Origin: Aplysia californica
Taxonomy: Eukaryota; Mollusca; Gastropoda; Aplysiida; Aplysiidae
Direction: 5' to 3'
Length of the DNA stretch: 64,000 nt
Assembly: GCF_000002075.1 (NCBI RefSeq)
Contig: NW_004797301.1
Span: 817,202-881,201, forward strand
Shown: positions 34,501 through 43,595 of the stretch, piece after piece
How the letters are laid out: every line of letters starts with the position of its first letter
Numbering within the stretch: the first letter of the stretch is position 1
The notes under the pieces: model-generated
What the model was told of the DNA's origin: nothing
What the model saw: the letters and a program-made list of their open reading frames with translations, nothing else
Database searches by the model: none
Made by a program: the position numbers and the translations under genes

Positions 34501-37359
34501 TTATGGAAGGACTTACCATTTATATTTGGTCCAAAAAAGGTGTTAGGCTGTCCTTGCTGCTGCTATCATCATCAATATTTACACCCAAATCAAAAGCCGG
34601 AGCATCCTCATCCAATTCATCCATTGACAAAACCACAGAAAGTGAACAGGATGCTTCAGATTCAGATTCCAATGACACAACAGTCTCAAAAGCCTCTATC
34701 TCGGCCCACGTGTACGTTGCAGTCGCTGTGCTGCTTCTACCCCGCTTTGGGTCTTCCCACAGATTCCCTGGTGCTTCCTGCTTCTCAGTCTCAGCAGCCT
34801 CTATCTCGGCCCGCGTGTACGTTGCAGTCGCTGTGCTGCTTCTACCCCGCTTTGGGTCTTCCCACAGATTCCCTGGTTCTTCCTGCTGCTTTCTCTTTCT
34901 CTCCTGTTTCTTAAATTCAACTTGTCACGGGCACGAGCCAAAGAATACACTTGATTGATGCCCTCTTTAATAAACACAAAAAAAGGGTCCTCAGATTCAT
35001 TCAAGAATTTCCTCCGGAAAATGAGCTCACTAAACTATGTGCTTATCAAAGTTTTTGCATACCCTGAATGTTTTTTTTACAGCTTTGAGTTGATTCCAAG
35101 TTGTCTCAATATATGGGCGCCTGTCTCGGCTTTTTTGAACTCCCAACTGTGATTCACAGTGTAATGTTGATAGCCAATGTTCTTCAACGTTGAATATCCT
35201 TTCCATTCATCAGAAACAATAATGCTCCCAGGCTTGATGTGTTTCTGAATCAAGGGAATCAAAGTGTCTGCACTCCTGTTCTCCACAACACAAAAAAAAC
35301 CACCTACTTTTGTCTCTCGACTCAATCCCACCAAACACCCAAAAAACCATCAACACGTTTACCCCTATTGTACTTCCTCCGACCGAATTTAGACTCGTCA
35401 ATCTCTACCAATACACCCTCTCCTCCTATGCTCTGATACTTGCACTCCTGCAACACGTCAATACACACTTCCCTGCAGAAGTTAAACCAGTCAACAACTG
35501 TATTTTCACTGACTTCAACTTCTCTAGCAGACAACTTGTTGAAATATTGATTACACCAAAAATATGTCAGTTTTAAAATTGTCTCAAAACTCAACTTGGA
35601 ATCCTCAAACCAGGATCCAAGCCAAATAGAAAACTTGTTCCTGCAGACTCTATTAGAACACACCTCCAACAAAATCCTTCTGGATAACCACTGTCTCCAA
35701 ATTCACAATACTTTGCACCACAGTCACAAACGTAATCAGCTTTTGTTTATTAATTGTAGCTAGTTAAACTGCAGATAATTACTATCTCACACAATCATAA
35801 AATATTGAACTAACAGTACTATTACAGTTACAGAATAGGAAGTGGCTATCCTCACCCGGGGTGAGAATAAAAATACGATCTACCTCTCACCCCGGGTGAG
35901 ACTTGCCAGCGTAGGCTATTCTCAACCGGTGTGAAACAAGACCTGTTTTTCCTCATTTCGGAATACTGTCTATCGGTGTGGATGATCAGATTGATAAAAG
36001 CCAAGAAAAAATTACGTTATAGCACAAAAGTAAGCTAATTTGATCGTCTTCAAAGATGCTATGGCTATTTCACTTTTCGAATCGAGCCGAACTACGCGGG
36101 TCCCCATTTTGTTTTGCCCGGAAGTTCTCGCAAGATCTGCTCCTCCCCTCTCTCTCTCTGTCTCTTTCTGAATACTGTCTATCAGTGTGGACGATCAAAT
36201 TGACCAAAGCAAAGTTAAAAAATTATGTTAAAAAACAAAACTAAATTAATTTGGTCGTCTACAAAGATGCTACGGTTATTTAACTTTCCGAATCGAGCCG
36301 AACTACGCGGGTCGCCATTTTGTTTTGCCCAGAAGTTCTCGCGCTACTCCTCTTTCGTCTCTCTCTCCACTGCCCATAGACAAAATTGCACGCTTTTAGG
36401 CTAACATTAACAGTAGTAATAGATCTAGAACGTTTGTTCACGGCAACGGCACAGAATTCTACAATTTTGTTATCACAGTGTAGAATTCTGTGGTTCAAGG
36501 TTAACGTTTCACTGGTTGGCCTAAGGAATAACGGTGAACGCCCACCGGGTGAGAATAGTCAAAAGACTCGCCTGCGCTATTCTCACCCGGGGTGAGAATA
36601 GAGGTGGCCTACAGAATAACAGATTTGACCAGAAGTAGTTCCGGAGAGAATTCCCAAGTCAGCTAAATTTAGGGGAGCAAAAAGTAGTTCCTACACAATC
36701 CGTAAATATTTATTTGCAATCTTTAACGAGCATTTCAAGTTCTCATTTCAATTTCCCGAACAGCTAAAGTTACACTTTAGCACGGGGTCACTCAATTAAT
36801 TTTTTAAGTCTAGAAACCCCAAAACGCCCGTTTTTGTCTTTTTTGTCCAATGCGTTCTATATAGGGAGCCATCCCTTCCATTTATAGCCGTAATATAATC
36901 CCGAAATCCCCGTACATTCATCAGCCACGACGGGGCCTTCGGCCCCGCTGACCCGATCTGCTTGGATCCAGCCGAAAGAGGGAAGGAGTTCTGCAGAGAG
37001 CCGGCCGGCCGACCAAGAACGCACTAAAGAGGGAGCATTTTGAGCAGGTATACAAAAAATAGTTTGGTTCAGTCTGTTAGCATTTTATTGTTTTTGCACC
37101 CCCCACCCAACCCCCTTGTCACGGTAAGTGCCGAGTGCCGGCCATCTGCGGCTGCGGAACTCCTCCAGAATAGAGACGAAGACTTTAAATAAAAAAATTG
37201 CTCAAGAACAACACACATGCATGATTTCAGTCGTTTTTGAAAGGCGGTAAAATCAAAATCATCTGAAGGGCTTGGCAAAGTGGGATGTTTCATGTTTGCT
37301 ATCTTTTTTCTCCTCCCCCTGTTCTTGACCACATGAAACCCATCGTTGTCGGCCATCAT
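22404..37359 (-). CDS. SRRD: SRR1-like protein (SRR1 domain)
   Basis: Coding exons in order: 37217-37359, 29178-29218, 28290-28355, 27393-27625, 26590-26688, 25882-26045, 24388-24433, 22404-22583. All phases agree, total 972 nt, 323 aa (human SRRD is about 339). The N-terminus is [19 protein letters not shown], a short basic start typical of the family. The SRR1 core follows: [74 protein letters not shown], and [10 protein letters not shown] near the end. The second ATG (37354-37356) could also serve. The exon 1 donor is a weak gtgtgt, but the codon it splits joins exon 2 correctly. Plant SRR1 acts in phytochrome and clock signalling; animal members are linked to heme and circadian regulation (family knowledge). 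Intron 1 is 8 kb of nested transposons. Confidence 0.95.
22905..23400. repeat. Dispersed repeat family Q, longer copy
   Basis: Shares with 44538-44865 the start TATATACTAGTTGGG, then AACGGAAGCCTCGCTTGTTT, TCTTAGAAGACGGACTTTCC, AAGTGGTTCGGAAGTTTTAG. It holds an extra ~170 bp near the left end. Non-coding, no clear terminal repeats; class unknown. It lies in the last SRRD intron. Confidence 0.8.
24166..24355 (-). mobile_element. SINE family A copy
   Basis: Reverse copy: TTTTATGGCACTTGCGACAC tail side, ACCAATCATCCAC head side. It lies in an SRRD intron, ending about 30 bp from exon 24388-24433. Confidence 0.85.
24850..25030. repeat. Imperfect GT microsatellite
   Basis: GTGTGT/GTATGT tract in an SRRD intron; reverse-strand His/Thr frames are artefacts. 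Confidence 0.95.
25185..25376 (-). mobile_element. SINE family A copy with 10-bp target duplication
   Basis: Flanked by CAATGTAGTC at 25175-25184 and 25377-25386. Reverse orientation, with a TTTTACCGCACTTGCAACAC tail. Confidence 0.9.
25400..25470 (-). mobile_element. Short SINE/LINE tail fragment
   Basis: ATAATAATGC, then TTTGTAGCACC..., then GAGCACTTTACAGATATTTA: a short fragment of the triplet-tailed type used by family C, strongly diverged. Confidence 0.45.
26755..27190 (+). mobile_element. TIR element family D, full-length copy
   Basis: Left end GTGAAATCAGGTGCTAGTCA. Right end reversed reads TGGAATCAGGCGCTTATCAA. These are inverted repeats of ~20 bp, with weaker similarity outward to TGTGG/TGTCA. 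About 435 bp, non-coding, so a MITE. It lies in an SRRD intron, about 65 bp past exon 26590-26688. Confidence 0.85.
27867..28225 (+). mobile_element. SINE family C, best copy in the window
   Basis: tRNA-like head 27871-27943 with A box TGGCCTAGTGGTTAGGC and B box GGTTCGAATCC. Then a core with GTGTCCTTGGGAAAGGCACT, AATTTTCCTCACTTCACCCA and ATGGGTACCCGGCTATAGAC, and a LINE-like 3' end GTAAAGCGCATAGAGCC...GCGCTATACAAATG with an ATT tail. The core resembles MetaSINE-type SINEs (recalled, unchecked). It is not a working tRNA: no acceptor-stem pairing at the end. Confidence 0.88.
28455..28560. repeat. GT microsatellite with GCGC interruptions
   Basis: GTGTGT tract in an SRRD intron, 100 bp beyond exon 28290-28355. 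Confidence 0.95.
29225..30050. other. SRRD intron 1, unassigned part
   Basis: A/T-rich, no repeat shared elsewhere in the window and no coding frame with a recognisable domain. Confidence 0.5.
30059..31825. mobile_element. TIR element with TTCGGACT repeats and 8-bp target duplication
   Basis: Flanks TAATTTAT (30051-30058) and TAATCTAT (31826-31833), one mismatch. Left end CAAAGTGACTATTCGGACTC. Right end reversed reads AGGCCACCTCTATTCGGACT. ATTCGGACTC and its variants recur two to three times at each end. No transposase is seen. Its interior is occupied by the pogo-like MITE 30767-31607. The outer terminal motif (AGTGGCTATTC-like / AGGCCACCTCTATTC) is shared with 35838-36610, so the two are related. 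Confidence 0.75.
30767..31607. mobile_element. pogo-like MITE (family E) nested in the TTCGGACT element
   Basis: TA dinucleotides at both edges. Left CTGTAATCTCCGCCTAAACG, right reversed CTGCAGTAGTCTCCGCCTAA. Termini match the element at 43596-44535 and both have a GTGCTCGGGA-type stretch. Non-coding. Confidence 0.7.
31834..32322. other. SRRD intron 1, unassigned stretch
   Basis: Between two TIR elements. CpG-containing, no family match seen, no coding domain. Contains ACAAGATGGCCGTC, a YY1-like motif. Confidence 0.4.
32331..33891 (-). mobile_element. Merlin DNA transposon with perfect 8-bp target duplication
   Basis: Flanked by GTAGTTTA at 32323-32330 and 33892-33899. Ends GGTAAAACCACAGTGTTGCG / reversed GGTAATACCGCTGTGTTGCG extend into inverted repeats of ~110 bp. 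The - strand interior carries an ISXO2/IS1595-type transposase of the Merlin superfamily: [12 protein letters not shown] near 33390, [11 protein letters not shown] with a zinc-binding CxxC region, [12 protein letters not shown] near 32970, [10 protein letters not shown] near 32840, then ENFWKNAKR and [20 protein letters not shown] to a stop near 32510. Frame breaks and stops make it non-autonomous. 8-9-bp duplications are usual for Merlin (family knowledge). Confidence 0.9.
34520..35760 (-). pseudogene. Second Merlin-type transposase remnant
   Basis: Different sequence from the Merlin at 32331. N-terminal zinc ribbon [20 protein letters not shown] then [20 protein letters not shown]; catalytic block [73 protein letters not shown]; then FRRKFLNES and a C-terminal tail. 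At least three frame changes occur, mostly at homopolymers (35330, 35290, 35110). The tail (34914-34520) is acidic and contains a tandem duplication. Terminal repeats were not located with confidence. Confidence 0.85.
34695..34880. repeat. 102-bp in-frame tandem duplication in the Merlin tail
   Basis: Two ~80-bp near-identical blocks at 34695-34775 and 34797-34877, offset 102 bp. On the - strand each encodes [20 protein letters not shown] followed by TYTxAEIEA. 102 is divisible by three, so the frame is kept. Confidence 0.9.
35838..36610. mobile_element. Palindrome-ended element with exact 8-bp target duplication
   Basis: Flanked by ACAGAATA at 35830-35837 and 36611-36618. Ends GGAAGTGGCTATCCTCACCC and, reversed, AGGCCACCTCTATTCTCACC, each followed by GGGGTGAG-type sequence, so the palindrome CTCACCCGGGGTGAG recurs near both ends (also 35889-35902, 35925, 36546). 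773 bp, no transposase. The interior is a ~208-bp tandem duplication with promoter-like motifs, listed separately. Probably a non-autonomous partner of an 8-bp-duplication superfamily (hAT or Merlin). Confidence 0.88.
35961..36365 (+). repeat. ~208-bp tandem duplication with promoter-like motifs
   Basis: Two copies starting GAATACTGTCTATC (35962 and 36169). Each ends with ACTACGCGGGTCSCCATTTTG, TTTTGCCCGGAAGTTCTCGC and a CT-rich run. The block combines a YY1-like CCATTTTG, an ETS-like CCGGAAGT and a TCTCGCAAGA/TCTCGCGC site, elements common in TATA-less animal promoters (family knowledge). Copies are clearly diverged. Confidence 0.8.
36620..37216. other. SRRD intron 1, first part
   Basis: No mobile element recognised. 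Holds a perfect 17-nt palindrome CGGGGCCTTCGGCCCCG at 36931-36947 and GC-rich CpG sequence to about 37170, plausibly part of the SRRD promoter-proximal CpG region. Confidence 0.45.
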
Positions 37360-37845
37360 TGTTTACAATTGTAGAATGTAGACCGCGAAACGAAATTAAT
37401 CCAAGTTTTGATGATATTGATATTCCTGAGGGAGGGTGTTCAGTGGTTGCGTATCAGGTATTATGGTCCATAATATGCTCGCCGGTGAAAACCTGGGAAA
37501 ACACTCAAATTAAAGACTTTTTAACAGTTTTTAATTCCTGTCTATAACTTCATACACAAACACCCTAAAATCAGTCAATCATTTATGGCATCATTAAATG
37601 TCTATATACCCACCTTTCTCAATACTGTGGCAATGTTGACGCATGTCCGTGGTAACTCACGATCCGTCTTCGTCTTTCTGTACCCTACAATCATCACACC
37701 CATAACAATCGAAAACAAAAAATACAATTTTTTTAAAATAACTCACCTGCTACAGCCTAAATTACGTAAACCTTCTTATGTTTTACAACCCGAATGTGCA
37801 ACTTTTGCCATTTGAAGAAAACATACATCAATTGAACAGTTAGAC
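37360..37845. other. SRRD 5' flank
   Basis: Upstream of the SRRD start. No TATA box found; no recognisable repeat. A 62-codon + strand frame beginning at 37359 has no known domain. Confidence 0.4.
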
Positions 37846-37847
37846 TA

Positions 37848-39420
37848 CCGATGGGGAGAAGTGGGCCACCATCGGCCCACTTCTCCGCAGTTGTAGAAAA
37901 ATAATCTTCAACATATTTTCCTGCTATTTTAGGCATATTATAACCTATTTTGTTAGAATATAAGATAAAGATAGAGGCTTAAATCTTGATCTAGTCTTTA
38001 AAAACGAACCTCGGGGTAGTATTATTGTAGTAGTCTACCATTCCGGAGTTTTCCCTCTGGCGCTCTACGTGATACTGTGTACCCGCTTCTTTCTAGTCTT
38101 TTGGCATGAACCAACGTCCCGTAGACACGCATTAAATGATTTATTCTTATGTTTTCTGTTCAACCTCTATGGACAGTGCTACGTATCAAAGGAATTCCGG
38201 TATAGGCACAGCCTTACCTGATACGATAAACAATGCAGTGGTAGCTGTCAGAAATGGAGCGCCTTTGAGGGAAGTCCCATACCTTCACAGCATTGCTCAC
38301 ACTACCCTTCAAAACAATGTGAAGAAAGCTCTTCAAGATGACCAAACTACCGTCACGGTCAAGTATTCACAGTACAACAGGAGACTAAATTGGCGCAGTA
38401 AATGTTGAAACGTGCCAAAATATCCTATGGTTTGACAACTGCTTACTGCAGAAACTCATTTATGAAGTCGCTGTTGCAAATCACCTAAGATCTCGACCTT
38501 TCGTACCCATCTTCGTGGGATGATGCAAAATGTGCCGGAAAGGAGTGGTCGATGGGTTTTCTTTGGGGACATCCTCAACGCAGTTTGCGACAACCAGTGG
38601 CTACCTCATTGGCAAGCGCCACAGCTTTCAACAGACATTCTGTGGGAACATTTTTCAACTTGCTGCACACTCTTTCTAGAGTGACCTGGGTGCCTCTGGA
38701 GCTGAGATACTCAATCTTGACGAAACAGGAATCACAACAGTCCATAAAGTCCCAAAAGTCATCGTATCTCTTAGTACTAAGCAGGTGGGCCTGACAACAT
38801 ATCAGCAGAGCATGGTGTGGTATGTGAGATCTCAACAAAAAAGTCAAAGAAAGAGACAAAAGTGATGTTGGGGTTGATTTTTTCCCGAAGAATGGGCCAA
38901 AAGAGCCCACACTTTGTAAAACCAGGGGTGGAAGATATTTCCTCGACCAGTCCTATATAATTGACTCAATCAGAGCCATTTTACCGCCACCCACATATTC
39001 TGAATTCAGAGGCACTATTGCAAGAACCATATAGAGGTGACATCTGTTTCTAGGTTGACTTTGGACACTTTGGTGGTCTTAATTTCAGTTAAATTCCATA
39101 TTTGTGCCGTTGTGAGGAATGTATTGTTGGTTTTCTTTTGTTTAGGTTCCGATAGCCCTGGTAACGGATGTCAGCTGTGGCCCACTTCTCCCGTGGGGCC
39201 CATTTCTCCCCACTTGTAATGTTGATTTCAGCACCCTTTTTAACCATTTTCATTCTATCTATGTTGTACAGCTAAAACTGGTTTTTAAACACAATAAATG
39301 TTATTTAGGTTGATGTAAAGCATATTGTCCTTTGTTTGTTTGTTTTTTTCATTTTTGAGTTATTTCGTGTGGTTTTTTTCAAAACTCCTCCCACGGTGGC
39401 CCACTTCTCCCCACTCCGTG
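37848..39420 (+). mobile_element. pogo-type Tc1/mariner transposon, internally decayed
   Basis: TA at 37846-37847 and 39421-39422. Ends CCGATGGGGAGAAGTGGGCC and, reversed, CACGGAGTGGGGAGAAGTGG. + strand transposase remnants: a DNA-binding region (38166-38408, NNAVVAVRNGAPLREVPYLH), HPQRSLRQPVATSLASATAF (38573-38632), and LDETGITTVHKVPKVIVSLS then TKQVGLTT in another frame (38710-38800). The rest of the DDE domain is largely gone. Extra GGCCCACTTCTCC motifs lie inside at 37875-37887 and 39178-39217. Confidence 0.9.
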
Positions 39421-39547
39421 TAAACTTTATAAACGCCAAGTTGTGAATTGAGTAGCTGGAAACAGCTCCTGTTTTCTTTGTCATTCTAATTTCTTTACTA
39501 AATTTTTATGTCGCGGTCGTTTTCTCAAACTTTTGGTTGTAATCTTT

Positions 39548-39565
39548 GTGTTTGTGTGTGTGAAT

Positions 39566-39659
<94 letters not shown>

Positions 39660-39660
39660 A
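39548..39660. repeat. GT microsatellite
   Basis: About 55 GT dinucleotides inside the first satellite unit. Confidence 0.95.
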
Positions 39661-40046
39661 ATTATTTTAGCAGTAGCAGCCAACATATAGTGAATAGAGA
39701 CTATCCACCCTCAATTATTGTGATCTGAGAAGCTGAAATCAGCCTTACTTCTTTGTCATCTTACATTTTTACAAACTTGTTAAGTTATGTCGGTAGTTAA
39801 GTCTCGTTTTGGTCACAGCCTATTTAATTTTTCTGTAGGCCTACATGCCTTGAAGCCACAACCAACAGATATTATTGTTTTATACATGTAACCCTGTATG
39901 GGCAATTTTACAATTAAGCATAATTTGTACTGTACAAACTCTATCCAAGCCTAATTGATCTCTGAGAAGTTGAAAGAGCCTGTTTTCTTTGTCATTCTAA
40001 TAAATTGTTATGCCGGTCGTTACACTTAGACTATAGTTATTCAGTG

Positions 40047-40660
40047 GCTCTCGTGGTCTACAGGTTACGGTGTTCGCCTGTCTTCCAATAGACCCTGGGT
40101 TCGAAACCAGACAACGAAGGAAAATTTTCTTTTCTAAAATGTTCTCCTTTCACCCCTTTTCCTGCTCTCTATGTTTTGTCGACTGCTTTTGTCTCCACTT
40201 CCTGTCCCCTCCCCGTCCTTCCTTTTTTGCCCACACCTCTGGGCCCTTGACTCTTTCTGCTGCCTTTTTACTGCTTCTCCTTGGCTCTTATAGGCCTAAT
40301 TCTTACTTTCAGCCACACCCCTGATCTTATAGTTATAGCAGGAGAGACCTAACACCTAACATTATAATAATAATAAATAGCATTTGTATAGCGCATATCC
40401 CCGCTCAACAGCAGGCTCTATGCGCTTTACACTATATTATTAACATTATCAGATAAGGGCGAAAAATCTCGGTGGTCCCGTGTGCAAGTCGCACCCATTA
40501 AAGGTCTCTTGGTGGTCCAAAAATCGATAAAAGTAGGCTTCGGCAATAACCTAGACCAAATTAAAAATTCCCATCAAACTGAGAAAATGTTTAATGTGTC
40601 CCGCGCGCTCGTATGACCTAATGCAGTTGCGAGCATCATAAAACACTTTTACCATACAAA
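40047..40660 (+). mobile_element. SINE family B, with nested family C tail
   Basis: Head GTGGCTCTCGTGGTCTACAG, B box GGGTTCGAAACC, tail TATGACCTAATGCAGTTGCG ..ATAAAACACTTTTAC. It is interrupted at 40366-40432 by a family C tail. Confidence 0.88.
40366..40432 (-). mobile_element. 5'-truncated SINE family C tail nested in family B
   Basis: Reverse strand GTGTAAAGCGCATAGAGCCT and GCGCTATACAAATGC with ATT tail. The host sequence carries TAACATTAT on both sides (near 40357 and 40440), a 9-bp target duplication. Confidence 0.8.
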
Positions 40661-41007
40661 AAGCAAAAAAAAAAAAAAAAAAAATTGTTTATGCATAGAC
40701 TGAACAAGTATAGTGTTTCACAACCCCGGTTTTCAATCTTACAAGCACCTTTGAGGTGGATAAACACTACCCAAGCTTATTTGTGATCCTACAAGCTGGA
40801 AACAGCCCAATGTCTGAGCAATCTTACTGTTTTGGGACCATTGTTATGTCGGTCGTTACACCCAGTTTTGGTCATAATCTATTGATTTTTTGTGTATGTC
40901 TAGTTGTAACAACCAACAGATAACTGTGTTTTAGAACCGGAGGGTGCAATTTTACAAGCACCTTTGTCGACTAAACTCTATCCAAGCCTAGCTGTGCTCG
41001 AGAAGTT

Positions 41008-41086
41008 TTTCGGTCGCTACCTGGATTCGAACCCGGGACCTTTGAATGAGAGGCCAACACCTTGCCCTCTAGGCCACGAGAGCCCC
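41008..41086 (-). mobile_element. SINE family B head only
   Basis: Reverse strand GGGGCTCTCGTGGCCTAGAG with B box GGTTCGAATCC, ending GGTAGCGACCG: a tRNA-like head without body or tail, within the satellite. Best-preserved A/B boxes of this family here. Confidence 0.8.
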
Positions 41087-41489
41087 TAGTACTGTAGCTT
41101 GTTTTGTCGGTCGTTACAATACAGTATCAGTTTTTAAAATTATAATCTGTTTATTTTTATGTGTGCCTAGTTGTAAAAACAAACAGATCATTGTGTTTTA
41201 CAACATGGATGTGCAATTTCGCAAGCATTTGTGTAGTGACAAGATCCTATCCAAGCCAATTGTGGTCTGAGAAGCTGGAGCCAGTCTAATTTCTTTGTAA
41301 TTTTAATTTCTTTAATAACTTTTTATGTCGGTCGTTACGTTACAATCTCAATTTTCATTTTATCTTTTTTTTTTGGTGTATGTCGAGTTGTAACAACCAA
41401 CACATAACTTTATTTAAACAACCTGGATACGCAATATTACAAGCACCTCTGCACTGACTAAACTCTATCCAAGTCCAAGCCTAGTTGTG

Positions 41490-41563
41490 GAAAGATAAGG
41501 AGTATAGGTGTTTAGTATTAAAGAAAGAGCAGACCACACGAGAGCACCTGCCAACCACCCAGT
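41490..41563 (-). mobile_element. SINE family A 5' fragment
   Basis: GGTGTTTAGTATTAAAGAAA, then AGAGCACCTGCCAACCACCC: the 5' part of family A in reverse. Confidence 0.7.
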
Positions 41564-41824
41564 CAGACTGATATGGAGAAAGATGGTTCAAAACAGAACA
41601 GTAATAGAAGCACCCGTAAAGGTCTCCTTGACGTCATAAACATTCAGTCCTGCCATCCCCGATGCTTTAGTAATATTATCCCCCCCCCTCCCCCCATAGA
41701 AAAGGGGTTCGATTACCATGTGGAGAGGTCAAGATTGAGTACCCATGTCTGTCTTGAAAGGTGATCTTTTCCTTTCAGACCAGGTTGGCCCCAATACTCA
41801 GTGTCGAAGTAGACCACCTATTAA

Positions 41825-42473
41825 CTCTTTTCCTACCAGGCCAAAATCCACTACTGGCCCAGGGCTATTCCCTGACCCATTTTTACGCCCCTACCCCGCC
41901 AAAGGAAAATGTCAAAACATCCAACTAAACACACACAAACCATATCTTATGGCCCATCAAACTAAAGGTTAAAAAATAATCTATCAGATGGCGATACAAT
42001 ATTGAAGATTTATTCCAGTTATATTACTTTTGGGTTTCTAAAAGTGATCATGCTATATCGAAGGTGTCATATGAAATTAACAATTTTGCAGCTTTTACCT
42101 TGAAAGGTCATATCTAGAAAAGTATAACAACAACATCATTAAAACTCCCCAAGTATGTTGCCACAAGTAATGCGAAGAAATGCTGAAAGTTATGTACGTG
42201 TACCTAATATAGAATATTTTCCTCATATTTACGTTTCGAAGGGGACCAAAAAAGCGCTGAAATGACTAAAAATCGTCTCTCAGCGCTATATTTTCTTTCG
42301 TATCTGCTAACAGGAAGTCTATTATTGTGAAAACATGGATCAGCCGAGTAGTTCGGGTCTTTTCATTACTGGATTGGAATAGATAGCAAGCCACTTGATC
42401 CATATTTTGCGGCTCTCGGTCCAGCGAGGCCAGGTCCGCGAGTCGCAAAATGCGGCTCGTGGTAGAGATAGTG
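41825..42473. mobile_element. piggyBac-like MITE (family 2)
   Basis: TTAA at 41821-41824 and 42474-42477. Ends CTCTTTTCCTACCAGG and, reversed, CACTATCTCTACCACGAG. 649 bp, no coding. Confidence 0.82.
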
Positions 42474-42524
42474 TTAAATGAACTTAACTGTGTGGATCAT
42501 AGCACAAAACATTTACAATGATTT

Positions 42525-42707
42525 CGTTTTTAGTTTTAATAAGCTTTTTACAGCATATGCAATACAACTAGGTCGAATAAGCGTCAAAGATTAAAGGTGT
42601 TAAAAGAGAGTAACAAACACAAAAAAAAGGAGGACAGATAATACCGTCAGATATTTGATAGGAAAGAAAGAGCATAGTGTCAGAGCACCTGCCAATCACC
42701 TACTTAC
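42525..42707 (-). mobile_element. SINE family A copy
   Basis: Reverse: TTTTTAGTTTTAATAAGC tail side, CACCTGCCAATCACCTAC head side. Confidence 0.82.
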
Positions 42708-42843
42708 AATTTTAATTTTCTCAATTCATGTGTGACAGCAACGATACATGATGTCTTTGTATGTCCAAAGCTGAAGAGACTCACATTAACACAGAACTGC
42801 ATTATATGGGGGTATTGATATAAGTGTAAGAGTATGTGTGCAC

Positions 42844-42844
<1 letters not shown>

Positions 42845-42888
<44 letters not shown>

Positions 42889-43010
42889 CGTACATGGTTG
42901 CAAGAGTGTGTGTGTATGTGTGTGAGTGTGTGTGCGTGTGTGTGCGCGCGCGCGTACATGGTTGCAAGTGTGTGTGTGTGTGAGTGTGTGTGTGTGTGTG
43001 TGTTGTACGA
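42845..43010. repeat. GT microsatellite with duplicated CGCGCGCG blocks
   Basis: GT tract containing the block GCGCGCGCGTACATGGTTGC twice (near 42881 and 42945), a local tandem duplication. Cys/Val and His/Thr frames are artefacts. Confidence 0.93.
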
Positions 43011-43595
43011 GGAAAAGTAAAAACAAATAAGAAAGACAGCAAAAAATGACAAAGAACATTTTAAGACCAACCACTGACACCTTCCATCCACTCCCCCATT
43101 CCAGAAAAAAAAGTTTAATCTCATTACATTTTCTTTTTAATTCCTTTATTTTTTTTTTCATACCCTCTGGGATAAAGACAAAATAATATACATGTGTGTA
43201 TTAGCAAAAAATGCATGAGCAACGATAAGAACAAAGCCATCATGGAGCAAGAACATGAAAAATAATGGTTGTCATGTCACTGACATTGACACTATGATGA
43301 ATGACACAATAGACATGCAGGCAAAAATCGTTACACAGCTATGATAACAATGGCAATAGCAATGCAATATTGAAATTAAAAAAGGGACACACATATCGCG
43401 ACCACAGTGCTTTCTTGTCGTATCTCCATTTTTTAAATTAACAGTGAAAATGTGACTTCTTCTTAAGCTCACTCAATGTTATGAACTGTTTTCACTGTTA
43501 TTAAAAATGTAGATACGACAATAAAGCACTGAGGTCGCGATATATACGACTGTGTGTGTGTGTGCGTGTATATTATATATATATATATATATATA

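Larger units (their letters stand above)
39430..41490. repeat. Degenerate ~220-bp satellite array broken by SINEs
   Basis: About six units recognised by GAGAAGCTGGAAACAGCC (39446, 39727, 39963, 40791, about 41000, 41268), TTATGTCGGTCGTTAC, CTAGTTGTAACAACCAACAG and CTCTATCCAAGCCTA. Spacings are near 210-235 bp once the inserts are removed. Inserts: a GT microsatellite (39548-39660), family B SINE (40047-40660), family B head (41008-41086), family A fragment (41490-41563). Confidence 0.85.

Noticed and set aside
34347-34958. 203-codon + strand open frame
   Set aside because: Antisense shadow of the Merlin tail; its internal repeats mirror the 102-bp duplication on the - strand.
42704-43161. 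His/Thr-rich frames on the - strand
   Set aside because: Products of the GT microsatellite.
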